Assembly (NCBI RefSeq): GCF_918697865.1
Contig: NZ_CAKKMV010000026.1
Span: 1-46,077 of the forward strand
DNA: 46,077 nt
Direction of reading: 5' to 3'
Source: Massilia sp. Bi118
GTDB lineage: Bacteria; Pseudomonadota; Gammaproteobacteria; Burkholderiales; Burkholderiaceae_D
In this document: piece after piece, positions 19,001 through 26,812 of the stretch
Numbering within the stretch: position 1 is the stretch's first letter
How the letters are laid out: each line of letters begins with the position of its first letter
The notes under the pieces: generated by a model
Told to the model about the DNA's origin: nothing
Database searches by the model: none
Seen by the model: only the letters and a program-made list of their open reading frames with translations
Position numbers and translations under genes: made by a program

Positions 19001-20902
19001 TCACGCTGCGCCGGCCTGCTCGCTGCTCCATGCAAAGCTGCCCTGGGAACCGGAGAACAGCAATTCGCCGTTCTGCGGTCCGCGCAGGCGTGCCTTGATT
19101 TCGCGCGGTGCAATGATATACGGAGTCCCGGCCGCCGGGCTGAATCCGAGCACGCGCACCAGGGTATCGCCCTGCACCTGGTGCACGGTGACGGCCGACA
19201 CGCAGGAGGCGTCCAGGCGCTGGCGTTCGAGGTCGGCCAGCACCTTGCGGCCCTCTTCCTGGTCGGCTTCGAGCTGCTTGATCTTGCCCGACACCTCGCC
19301 GACCGCCTTCAGCACCGGCGCCACTTCCTGGGCCATGCGCTGGAACTGGCGCGCCTGCTCGGGCGTGAAGCTGATCTCGTTCTTGCGCAGCCGAGAGGCC
19401 AGCAGCAGGTAGCGGCGCACTTCCGGCTGCGCCGTCAGGGTTTCCATCTGCGCCTTCTGGCGCGCCGCAAGTTGTCCGAACTGCGCCAGGCGCGCGCCGA
19501 TCGCGGCGATGATTTCCTCGACCTTCGCGCCTTCCGGGCGCAGCACATAGACCAGCATCTCGCCCTGCTTGCGCGGCATCGCGAATTCGATCGTCACGCG
19601 CCGGCCCGCGATGGCGCTGCCCTCGGCCTGGCCGATGTTCACTTCATCGCCGATCACCTCGCAGTTGACCGCGTGCGCGATCGTGATGCGGGCGCCGGAC
19701 ACCACGCAGTTCTCGGCGCGGTCCAGCACGATGGCGCCATCGTCGGCGTGCAGGATGGCGCCCGAGGCCACGCCGAACACGCGGATGTCGCCCTTCTTGT
19801 TATGGGCGCTCCCGCCCACCAGGTTGGCATGCAGCAGGATCTTGCCGCCGCGCGAAGCCAGGACCCCGAACACGTCGCCGTGCACGGTGATGCTTTCGCC
19901 TTCGATGACGCGCTTTTCCTGGACCTCGCCGAACTCCTCGTAGTCGCCGGTGAGCTGCAGGTTGCCGGTGGTCTTGGCGCTGACCCCGTCGCGGCTGACG
20001 ATCTTGTCGCCCACCGAGATCTTGCTGGTCGAAGACTCGACCGTCAGGAAGCCGGCCTGCTGCGAGACCAGGAATTCCCCGTCCCTGCCTTTCTCCACCC
20101 TGGTGCCGGGGCCTGCGTATTCGCCCAGGTCGAGGTCGACGCCGGGCTTGGCCGGCAGCGGCGTGCCGGCCATCTCGAAGCCCTGGGTGCCTGCGGTCAG
20201 CGGGATCTTCTGCAGCAGGCGCACGCCGGGCTGGATTTGCGGGAAGCGGTTCTGGAAGCTGTTCAGGTCGAGGCGGCCGTTGGCCAGCTCGCGCGGCGCG
20301 TCGTTGCGGTGGATGTCGTCGGAGACTTCGGCGATGCGGGCGTCCTGCCCCTGCACCGGCTCGAGGCAGCGGGCAACGGTGACGCGGTCGGCCTTGTTCG
20401 ACGCGATCGCGGCGCGGATGGCGTCGAGCTCGAGCCCGAAGCGGATGCCCTTGACCCACATGTCGGCCACGAATTCGTCGACGTCGAGTTTTGCCGGCAG
20501 GCCGGGGCCGCCCGGGTCGGCGGCATCCGGCAGCCAGACCGGCTCGAAATAATATTCGGCGTAGCCCTTGCCGATCTTGACCGCGCGGTACAGCTCGCGG
20601 CGGGCGGGATCGAAGGGAAGGATGTCGTCGGCGATGCGCACCCGGGTCTCGCCGTCCGCGGCCTTCGGCAGCGCCGGACCATGGTCGAACAGGGCCTTGA
20701 GGAGAACGGGATAATCGACGCCGGCGAGGTAGTGGCCGCCGCGGAAGATGCTGTCGATGGCGGCGACCAGGGTGGTGCCGAGCACGGCGGGATCGGCATA
20801 CACGCCGTCAGGGCGCTTGGCGATGCAGTGTTCGGGGCCGGCGGATGCAAAGCGGGCCCCTTGTGCTTGCGCCGATGAAACGGCTGCAAAATCCGTAGAC
20901 AC
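19001..20902 (-). CDS. FapA/DUF342 family protein
   Basis: 633 residues from a GTG at 20902 with GGGAG five bases upstream. The centre (about 240-480) is a polymeric beta-solenoid rich in Gly and Val (VHGDVFGVLASRGGKILL, HANLVGGSAHNKKGDIRVFG), the DUF342 hallmark, followed by a coiled-coil stretch (about 500-580) and a short C-terminal beta domain. Members have been named flagellar assembly protein A or polymer-forming scaffold proteins; their role is poorly defined, with links to polarity and cell-envelope structures. No flagellar gene is near, so function is open. Confidence 0.8.
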   Translation of the reverse strand: MSTDFAAVSSAQAQGARFASAGPEHCIAKRPDGVYADPAVLGTTLVAAIDSIFRGGHYLAGVDYPVLLKALFDHGPALPKAADGETRVRIADDILPFDPARRELYRAVKIGKGYAEYYFEPVWLPDAADPGGPGLPAKLDVDEFVADMWVKGIRFGLELDAIRAAIASNKADRVTVARCLEPVQGQDARIAEVSDDIHRNDAPRELANGRLDLNSFQNRFPQIQPGVRLLQKIPLTAGTQGFEMAGTPLPAKPGVDLDLGEYAGPGTRVEKGRDGEFLVSQQAGFLTVESSTSKISVGDKIVSRDGVSAKTTGNLQLTGDYEEFGEVQEKRVIEGESITVHGDVFGVLASRGGKILLHANLVGGSAHNKKGDIRVFGVASGAILHADDGAIVLDRAENCVVSGARITIAHAVNCEVIGDEVNIGQAEGSAIAGRRVTIEFAMPRKQGEMLVYVLRPEGAKVEEIIAAIGARLAQFGQLAARQKAQMETLTAQPEVRRYLLLASRLRKNEISFTPEQARQFQRMAQEVAPVLKAVGEVSGKIKQLEADQEEGRKVLADLERQRLDASCVSAVTVHQVQGDTLVRVLGFSPAAGTPYIIAPREIKARLRGPQNGELLFSGSQGSFAWSSEQAGAA

Positions 20903-20998
20903 GTGAACTCCCAGTCCAGATTGGCCCCGGCGAAGTTTTGGCCAGGGTATGACTGGCTAGCGTATCACGTAGATTGCAAGGCGGAAAGACTTTTGCGC

Positions 20999-21400
20999 TC
21001 AGCGGCGCGGCCGGTACAGGTCCATGCCCGCTTCGTTGATCTGGCGGCGCAGGTCGCGGCGCTCGTCCGGCGTCATGCGGCCGCTGCCGCTGTTGCGGCG
21101 CTCGCGCTGTTCCTGCTGCTGTTGCTGGTATTGCTGCTGCATGCGGCGCTGCTCTTCGTAGGCCCGCACGTCGTAGCGCGGATCGCGCTCCGGCGACAGG
21201 TAGCGACCGCCGCGGTCGGCGCCACGGTCGGACTGCATGGAGGGATTGTCGCGCCGGTCGTCCTGGCGGTCGCCATACTGCTGTGCAAACGCGGCGCCCG
21301 ATGCGCCCAGAACCAATGCGCACGCCAACGCACTGCGAAGCGCGCGGCGGACAAATTGCCCGGTCCTCGTTCCTGCATGATGGTTAGTGACGCTGTTCAT
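20999..21400 (-). CDS. Hypothetical secreted Gln/Arg-rich protein
   Basis: 133 residues from the ATG at 21400, with an AAGAGGC ribosome site. A signal peptide (about 1-39, FVRRALRSALACALVLGASG then AAFAQQ) precedes a low-complexity, highly charged mature part with a run of glutamines (RRMQQQYQQQQQEQRERR at about 84-101). The C-terminus RMTPDERRDLRRQINEAG resembles the short helical ending seen in many small periplasmic proteins of this order. No enzyme motif is seen. Divergent from ompR across a 210-bp gap with candidate OmpR sites, so it may be under OmpR control. Confidence 0.7.
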   Translation of the reverse strand: MNSVTNHHAGTRTGQFVRRALRSALACALVLGASGAAFAQQYGDRQDDRRDNPSMQSDRGADRGGRYLSPERDPRYDVRAYEEQRRMQQQYQQQQQEQRERRNSGSGRMTPDERRDLRRQINEAGMDLYRPRR

Positions 21401-21508
21401 GGTGTGCCTCTTCCGCGATGCCAAGTAAGGAGATAAGCTAAGCTGGTGATTCAGTTTCGACGTGAATCCAGTGTATTTGGAATCCACTGCAGGTATAAGG
21501 CTAATTGG

Positions 21509-21531
21509 GTAAAGTTTGTAACACAATGTAA
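21509..21531. promoter_or_regulatory. Candidate OmpR-type binding site
   Basis: Three GTAA repeats at 21509, 21518 and 21528, spaced nine and ten bases apart, within a TTTGTAACACAATG context. This resembles the OmpR recognition half-site (GnAAC-like, about one helical turn apart). It sits between the divergent secreted-protein gene and ompR. Confidence 0.45.
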
Positions 21532-21580
21532 TGCCTCAGCAATATCTCCTGTCCGCGAAGGAATATGAAGTTACCATAGC

Positions 21581-21605
21581 GACATCAATCTGACAAATCC
21601 TGACA
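21581..21605 (+). promoter_or_regulatory. Phased GACA repeats before ompR
   Basis: GACA occurs at 21581, 21592 and 21602, spaced 11 and 10 bases, directly ahead of the ompR ATG at 21611. The last two lie in TGACAAATCC and TGACAGACTC. This could be an autoregulatory site; there is no recognisable Shine-Dalgarno in the same place. Confidence 0.35.
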
Positions 21606-21610
21606 GACTC

Positions 21611-22369
21611 ATGAATGCAACAAGCTCGAATAACGCAGGCCAGAACAACGGCCATTCCGCGAAAATCATGGTGGTCGACGACGACGTGCGCCTGCGCGAC
21701 CTGCTGCGCCGTTACCTGACCGAGCAGGGCTTCCAGGTGGTCACGGCGGAGAGCGCGCCGGCCATGAACAAGCTGTGGCTGCGCGAGCGCTACGACCTGC
21801 TGGTGCTGGACCTGATGCTGCCCGGCGAGGATGGCCTGTCGATCTGCCGCCGCCTGCGCGGCGCCGGCGACCAGACCCCGATCATCATGCTGACCGCCAA
21901 GGGCGAGGACGTCGACCGCATCGTCGGTCTCGAGATGGGCGCCGACGACTACCTGCCGAAGCCCTTCAACCCGCGCGAACTGGTGGCCCGCATCAACGCG
22001 GTCCTGCGCCGCAAGGGCCCGGACGAGATCCCCGGCGCGCCGTCCGAGACCCCGCAGACCTTCGAGTTCGGCGACTTCGTGCTCGACCTCGGCACGCGCA
22101 CGCTCAAGAAAAACGGCGAGACGGTTCCCCTCACCACCGGCGAATTCTCGGTGCTGAAAGTGTTCGCCCGCCATGCGCGCCAGCCGCTGTCGCGCGAGAA
22201 GCTGATGGAACTGGCGCGCGGCCGCGAGTACGAGGTATTCGACCGCTCGCTGGACGTGCAGATCTCGCGCCTGCGCAAGCTGATCGAGCCGGATCCTTCC
22301 AGCCCGCTGTACATCCAGACCGTGTGGGGCCTGGGCTACGTGTTCATTCCGGAAGGCCAGCCGCGCTAA
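21611..22369 (+). CDS. ompR: OmpR-family response regulator
   Basis: 252 residues. The receiver domain has the acidic pocket VVDDD (21-25), phospho-acceptor Asp67 in VLDLMLPGEDG and the conserved lysine in LPKPFNPREL; it is joined to a winged-helix Trans_reg_C domain (about 150-245) with RSLDVQISRLRKLIEPD and the closing TVWGLGYVF. This matches OmpR of betaproteobacteria, controlling porin or osmotic genes when phosphorylated by EnvZ, whose gene begins immediately after the stop. The start is not preceded by a clear ribosome site. Confidence 0.92.
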   Translation: MNATSSNNAGQNNGHSAKIMVVDDDVRLRDLLRRYLTEQGFQVVTAESAPAMNKLWLRERYDLLVLDLMLPGEDGLSICRRLRGAGDQTPIIMLTAKGEDVDRIVGLEMGADDYLPKPFNPRELVARINAVLRRKGPDEIPGAPSETPQTFEFGDFVLDLGTRTLKKNGETVPLTTGEFSVLKVFARHARQPLSREKLMELARGREYEVFDRSLDVQISRLRKLIEPDPSSPLYIQTVWGLGYVFIPEGQPR

Positions 22370-23746
22370 GTGTCCCCGCCGATGTCCGAAGCGCCACGCA
22401 CGCGCCTGTTCGGCCGCATGAAGAGCGGCCTGTTCTGGCGCACCTTCCTGCTGCTGTCCTTCCTGACGGGCCTGTCGATGGCCTCGTGGATCGGCATGAT
22501 CAACGTGTTCCAGCGCGGCCCGCAGGCGGAACAGACGGCGGAGCTGCTGGTCTCGGTAGTCACCCTCACCAAAGCGGCGCTGACCCACTCGGCGCCCGAT
22601 CTGCGCACCGAGCTGCTGTTCGAGCTGGTCTCGAACGAAGGCATCCGCATCCTCACGCTGGAACCCGACGACAAGGTCGAACCGCCGCCTTCCAACGCGC
22701 TGATGCCGGAGATCGCCGCCATGGTCCGCCAGCGCCTCGGCAAGGACACCCGCTTCTCGCGCAAGGTCAACGACATGCCGGGCTTCTGGGTCAGCTTCGA
22801 CATCGACGGCGACAAATACTGGCTGATGCTGGAGCGCGACCGCCTGGCCGGCCTCACCCGCGTGCAGTGGCTGGGCTGGGCCACGGTGGTGGGCGCCCTG
22901 TCCCTGCTGGGCGCGGCCTTGATCTCGACCCTGATCAACCGGCCGCTGGCGCGCCTCACCGCGGCCGCGCGCTCGATCGCCCAGGGCAAGCGCCCCGCCC
23001 CGCTGCCTGAAAAGGGCTCGCAGGAGATCATCGAGGCCAACCGCAGCTTCAACCAGATGGTCGACGACCTGCAGCAGCTCGAGAAGGACCGCGCGATCAT
23101 CCTGGCCGGCATCTCGCACGATTTGCGCACGCCGCTGGCGCGCATGCAGCTGGAGGTCGAGATGGCCAACCTGTCGCAGGAAGCGCGCGAGGGCATGCAG
23201 TCCGACATTGCGCAGATGGACGCCATCATCGGCCAGTTCCTCGACTTCGCGCGCCCCACCGAGACCGCCACCTTCGTGCCGGTCGACCTGTCCGAGCTGC
23301 TCGACGATTGCGCGCATACTGCCGCCCGCCTGCCGGACGTGCGCATCGCCACCGCCATCGAGCCGGGCATCATCCGCGTGCCGGCCAACGCCACCGACCT
23401 GCGCCGCGTCTTCAACAACGTGATCGAGAACGCGCGCCGCTACGGCAAGACGCCCGGCACCGAGATCACCCAGATCGACATCGCCTGCCAGGTCAAAATG
23501 ACGGGCCACGGCCGCCGCGCGGTGGTCGAGATCGGCGACCATGGGGTCGGCGTGCCCGACGACCAGATCCAGCTGCTGCTGCGTCCCTTCACCCGCCTCG
23601 ACACCGCGCGCGGCCAGGCCAACGGCGCCGGCCTCGGGCTGGCCATCGTCGAGCGCGTCATCACCCGCCACAACGCCGAGCTGCAGGTGCGCAACCGCGA
23701 CGGCGGCGGGCTGGTGCTACAGTTTTCCTTCCCGCTCGCCGCCTGA
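22370..23746 (+). CDS. envZ: EnvZ-like membrane sensor histidine kinase
   Basis: 458 residues if started at the GTG at 22370, directly after the ompR stop; the ATG at 22382 would remove four residues. TM1 (about 26-46), a periplasmic domain (about 47-165) and TM2 (about 167-189) precede a HAMP domain (NRPLARLTAAARSIAQG), the HisKA site His250 in GISHDLRTPL and an HATPase domain with N-box NNVIENARRYG and G boxes GDHGVG and GAGLGLAIV. It should autophosphorylate and pass the phosphate to OmpR, with which it is co-transcribed. Confidence 0.92.
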   Translation: MSPPMSEAPRTRLFGRMKSGLFWRTFLLLSFLTGLSMASWIGMINVFQRGPQAEQTAELLVSVVTLTKAALTHSAPDLRTELLFELVSNEGIRILTLEPDDKVEPPPSNALMPEIAAMVRQRLGKDTRFSRKVNDMPGFWVSFDIDGDKYWLMLERDRLAGLTRVQWLGWATVVGALSLLGAALISTLINRPLARLTAAARSIAQGKRPAPLPEKGSQEIIEANRSFNQMVDDLQQLEKDRAIILAGISHDLRTPLARMQLEVEMANLSQEAREGMQSDIAQMDAIIGQFLDFARPTETATFVPVDLSELLDDCAHTAARLPDVRIATAIEPGIIRVPANATDLRRVFNNVIENARRYGKTPGTEITQIDIACQVKMTGHGRRAVVEIGDHGVGVPDDQIQLLLRPFTRLDTARGQANGAGLGLAIVERVITRHNAELQVRNRDGGGLVLQFSFPLAA

Positions 23747-23754
23747 GCCTTCGC

Positions 23755-23760
23755 TATACT
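23755..23760 (+). promoter_or_regulatory. Candidate -10 box for a leaderless transcript
   Basis: TATACT ends six bases before the ammonia-lyase ATG at 23767, and no Shine-Dalgarno is present. If used, transcription would start at or next to the ATG, giving a leaderless mRNA. No good -35 is visible. Confidence 0.35.
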
Positions 23761-23766
23761 ATCGCC

Positions 23767-24738
23767 ATGAACGATACCACCACCCCACTCTCGTATTCCG
23801 ACGTCGAACAGGCCGCCGCCCGCATCGAAGGCGCGGCCCACCGCACGCCGGTCCTGACCTCGCGCACCGCCGACGCCATGGCCGGCGCGCAGCTGTTCTT
23901 CAAGGCCGAGAACTACCAGCGCATGGGCGCCTTCAAGTTCCGCGGCGCCTACAACGCCATTTCAAAGTTCAGTGAGGCGCAGCGCCAGGCCGGCGTGTTG
24001 ACCTTCTCGTCAGGCAATCACGCGCAGGCGATTGCACTGTCGGCGAAGCTGGCCGGCATCAAGGCTGCCATCATCATGCCGAAGGATGCGCCGGAACTGA
24101 AGGTGCGCGCCACCCAGGGCTATGGCGGCGAAGTGATCTTCTACGACCGCTACACCGAAAACCGCGAAGAGATCGGCGCCCGCCTGGCCCGGGAGCGCGG
24201 CATGACCCTGATCCCGCCCTATGACCATCCGGACGTGATCGCCGGCCAGGGCACGGCCGCGAAAGAGCTGTTCGACGAGGTGGGCGAGCTGGACATCCTG
24301 CTGGTGCCGCTCGGCGGCGGCGGCCTGCTGGCCGGCTGCGCGCTGGCGGCCTCGAAGCTGTCGCCGAACTGCACCGTGATCGGCGTCGAGCCGGAAGCCG
24401 GCAACGATGGCCAGCAATCGCTGCGCAGCGGCCAGATCGTCGACATCGGCGTGCCGCAGACCATCGCCGACGGCGCCCAGACCAGCCACCTGGGCCAGCA
24501 CAACTTTGCCGTCATCAAGAAGCTCGTGTCGGACATCGTCACCGTCAGCGACGCCCAGCTGGTCGAGACCATGAAATTCTTTGCCGAGCGCATGAAGATG
24601 ATCGTCGAGCCGACCGGCTGCCTGGCCGCGGCGGCTGCCATGCATGGCGTGGTACCCGTGGCCGGCAAGAAAGTCGGCATCCTGATCAGCGGCGGCAACG
24701 TCGACCTGGCGCGCTTCTCGAAGCTGGTCTCGGCCTGA
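23767..24738 (+). CDS. Threonine / threo-3-hydroxyaspartate ammonia-lyase
   Basis: 323 residues, a fold-type II PLP enzyme without the regulatory ACT domain of biosynthetic IlvA. The PLP lysine is Lys57 in MGAFKFRGA; SSGNHAQA binds the substrate carboxylate; a Gly-rich PLP phosphate loop PLGGGGLLAG follows; the C-terminal SGGN caps the pyridine nitrogen. The QRMGAFKFRGA form and the length fit threo-3-hydroxy-L-aspartate ammonia-lyase or catabolic threonine dehydratase / serine racemase relatives; sequence alone does not separate these. Lies 20 bases after envZ and may be read through from it or start from its own -10 box. Confidence 0.85.
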   Translation: MNDTTTPLSYSDVEQAAARIEGAAHRTPVLTSRTADAMAGAQLFFKAENYQRMGAFKFRGAYNAISKFSEAQRQAGVLTFSSGNHAQAIALSAKLAGIKAAIIMPKDAPELKVRATQGYGGEVIFYDRYTENREEIGARLARERGMTLIPPYDHPDVIAGQGTAAKELFDEVGELDILLVPLGGGGLLAGCALAASKLSPNCTVIGVEPEAGNDGQQSLRSGQIVDIGVPQTIADGAQTSHLGQHNFAVIKKLVSDIVTVSDAQLVETMKFFAERMKMIVEPTGCLAAAAAMHGVVPVAGKKVGILISGGNVDLARFSKLVSA

Positions 24739-24797
24739 GCCTGCCGGCGGGGGCGGGCGGCGTTAATCGGCGCACAGTCGCGTTCGCAGCATGGGCG

Positions 24798-24823
24798 TAG
24801 AGTTGACCTGCAACATAACTCTA
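24798..24823 (+). promoter_or_regulatory. Inverted repeat ahead of the ribosome site
   Basis: TAGAGTT (24798-24804) and AACTCTA (24817-24823) can pair, placing a small hairpin directly before the strong AAGGAGG site (24825-24831) of the next gene. It may stabilise the mRNA or act as an operator. Confidence 0.35.
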
Positions 24824-24836
24824 TAAGGAGGACACC

Positions 24837-25247
24837 ATGACCAAGATTCAGAAACTCCTGATCGCCAGCCTGCTCGCCGGCTCTTTCGGCACCTTTACCA
24901 TCCCGGCCGTGGCCGACACCCTGATCATCCGCGAGGCGCCGCCGGCGCCGCGCCACGAGCGCGTCCCGGCGCCGCGCCGCGGCTACGTCTGGGCCCCGGG
25001 CCACTGGGAATACCGTCACGGCCGTTACGTGTGGACCCGCGGCACCTGGCTGCGCGAGCGCCACGGCTATGCCTACAATGCCCCGACCTGGGTCGAGCGC
25101 GACGGCCGCTGGGTGATGGAACGCGGCGGCTGGCGCCGTGGCGACCGTGACGGCGACGGCATCCGCAACAGCCGCGACCGCGACCGCGATGGCGACGGGG
25201 TACCGAACCGGATGGACGACCGTCCGAACAACCCGAACCGCCACTAA
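24837..25247 (+). CDS. Secreted WXXGXW-repeat (YXWXGXW) protein
   Basis: 136 residues with a signal peptide (about 1-26, LLIASLLAGSFGTFTIPAVA). Two WXXGXW units are clear: GYVWAPGHWEYRHGRYVW and WTRGTWLRERHGYAY, followed by WVERDGRWVMERGGW. This is the YXWXGXW repeat family found in many betaproteobacterial envelope proteins of unknown role. The tail DRDGDGIRNSRDRDRDGDGV resembles thrombospondin-type-3 calcium loops (DxDxDG), which hints at metal binding. It has one of the strongest ribosome sites in the window (AAGGAGG). Confidence 0.85.
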   Translation: MTKIQKLLIASLLAGSFGTFTIPAVADTLIIREAPPAPRHERVPAPRRGYVWAPGHWEYRHGRYVWTRGTWLRERHGYAYNAPTWVERDGRWVMERGGWRRGDRDGDGIRNSRDRDRDGDGVPNRMDDRPNNPNRH

Positions 25248-25272
25248 GGCTTTTTAAGCCAGAGAGCTGCTC

Positions 25273-26802
25273 TCAAACAGGGACCGTGGCAAGGCTGACC
25301 GTGAATGTGCTGCCCTTGCCCGGTCCCTGGCTGTGCGCGGCCACGGTGCCGCCGTGCAGGACGACGATGTTCTGCACCAGCGCCAGGCCGATGCCCAGGC
25401 CGCCGCGGATTCGTTCCGGCGCGTGATCGCCGCGGCTGAACAGGTCGAACACGTGCGGCAGCAGCCGGGGCTCGATGCCGGCGCCGTCGTCGCGCACGGC
25501 GATCCTGACCGCTGGCGCCTTGAGCGTCACCGACAGCACGATCCGCCCGCCCGGCGGCGTGTACCTGGCCGCATTGTCGAGCAGGCTCACGAGCACCTGC
25601 ACCAGGCGCCTGGCGTCGCCGATCACGGCCGCATTGCCCGCTTCCTGCTCCACCACCAGCGCATGGCCGCGCGCCTCCATCAGCGGCCGCACCTGCGCGA
25701 CCGCGTCGGCGACGATGGCCTCGACCTCGACCCGCGTCCGTTCCAGCTGAATCTGGCCGCGCATGACGCGCGACACGTCCAGCAGGTCGTCGACCAGCGA
25801 GCCCAGGTGCCGCACCTGACGGCCGATGTCTTCGCTCGCCTTCAGCACCCGCAAGTCGCCGGCGCCGGTGGTCTTCAGCACGTCCATCGCCAGCGCGATC
25901 GGCGCCAGCGGCACGCGCAGCTCGTGCGCCAGCGTTGCCAGGAATTCGTCCTTGCGCCGGTCCTGCTCCTGCAGCGAGCCATACAGGCCCGCGTTCTCGA
26001 AGCCGTTCGAGGCGATCGAGGCCAGCTGCACGAGGATGGCCTCGTCTTCGTCGCTGAACTCGCCCTGGTGCTTGTCCCAGGCCTCGATCAGGCCGATGTT
26101 GTTGCCCTTGCGGTCGACCAGCGGCACTGCCAGGCGCGCGCGCATCGGCGGCGGCTCGGCGGCGCCCGCGGCGCGCGAGACCGCCTTGACGGCCTGGCGC
26201 AGATGCGAACCCTCGCTCAGCGACACGCCCGCATGGCGCACCTCCAGGATCGCCCGCACCTCCTCCACCAGGGCCTCGGCGATCTGCTGCGAGGACAGCG
26301 CGGTGTTCAGGGTGCGCGAGGCCTGGGCGACCTTGGCCAGCAGGGCCGAATTGCGCTTCTCGCGGTCGAGGCGCTGGGCCAGCTCGGTCTGGGCCTCCAC
26401 CTGCTCGGTGATATCGTCGTGCATCAGCATGACTTCGACCACCTTGCCATGCTCGTCCTTGACCGGGTGGGCCAGCGCCTTCACCCAGCGCGCCTGGGCC
26501 GCGCCGTCGAAGCGCGAGACGTCGAAGCGGATCGGCGGAATCTCGACCGATTCGCCGTCCAGCGCGCGCCGCAGGTAAGCCGTGACGCCGCTGGCGACCA
26601 GCTCCGGATCGGTGAGGACGTTCAGCTCCCCGCTGAGGAACATCTGCTTGACCGGGTGGTCGTCGTGGAACTGGAACAGGTTCTCCCAGGCCTTGTTGAC
26701 GGCCAGCGTGCGGCCGTCAAGCGCCAGGATCTGGATGCTGACAGGGGCCTGCTGGAACAGGGTCTGGTAGCGCTGCGCCGGGATGGCGGATTCGTCGTGC
26801 AT
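25273..26802 (-). CDS. Soluble PAS-GAF sensor histidine kinase (intact paralogue)
   Basis: 509 residues from the ATG at 26802, ten bases after the upstream kinase stop, with no strong ribosome site, so coupling is likely. Domains: PAS (about 8-135), a coiled linker, GAF (about 155-275), HisKA with His293 in TLAHELRVPLAPI, and HATPase with N-box SLLDNAARYTPPGG and GGLGIGLALV. There is no membrane segment and no receiver. It should bind a small ligand or redox cue in the cytoplasm and phosphorylate an unlinked response regulator. N- and C-terminal parts are clearly homologous to the preceding kinase, but the middle domain differs (GAF against PAS). Confidence 0.9.
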   Translation of the reverse strand: MHDESAIPAQRYQTLFQQAPVSIQILALDGRTLAVNKAWENLFQFHDDHPVKQMFLSGELNVLTDPELVASGVTAYLRRALDGESVEIPPIRFDVSRFDGAAQARWVKALAHPVKDEHGKVVEVMLMHDDITEQVEAQTELAQRLDREKRNSALLAKVAQASRTLNTALSSQQIAEALVEEVRAILEVRHAGVSLSEGSHLRQAVKAVSRAAGAAEPPPMRARLAVPLVDRKGNNIGLIEAWDKHQGEFSDEDEAILVQLASIASNGFENAGLYGSLQEQDRRKDEFLATLAHELRVPLAPIALAMDVLKTTGAGDLRVLKASEDIGRQVRHLGSLVDDLLDVSRVMRGQIQLERTRVEVEAIVADAVAQVRPLMEARGHALVVEQEAGNAAVIGDARRLVQVLVSLLDNAARYTPPGGRIVLSVTLKAPAVRIAVRDDGAGIEPRLLPHVFDLFSRGDHAPERIRGGLGIGLALVQNIVVLHGGTVAAHSQGPGKGSTFTVSLATVPV

Positions 26803-26812
26803 GGCGTGTGCG

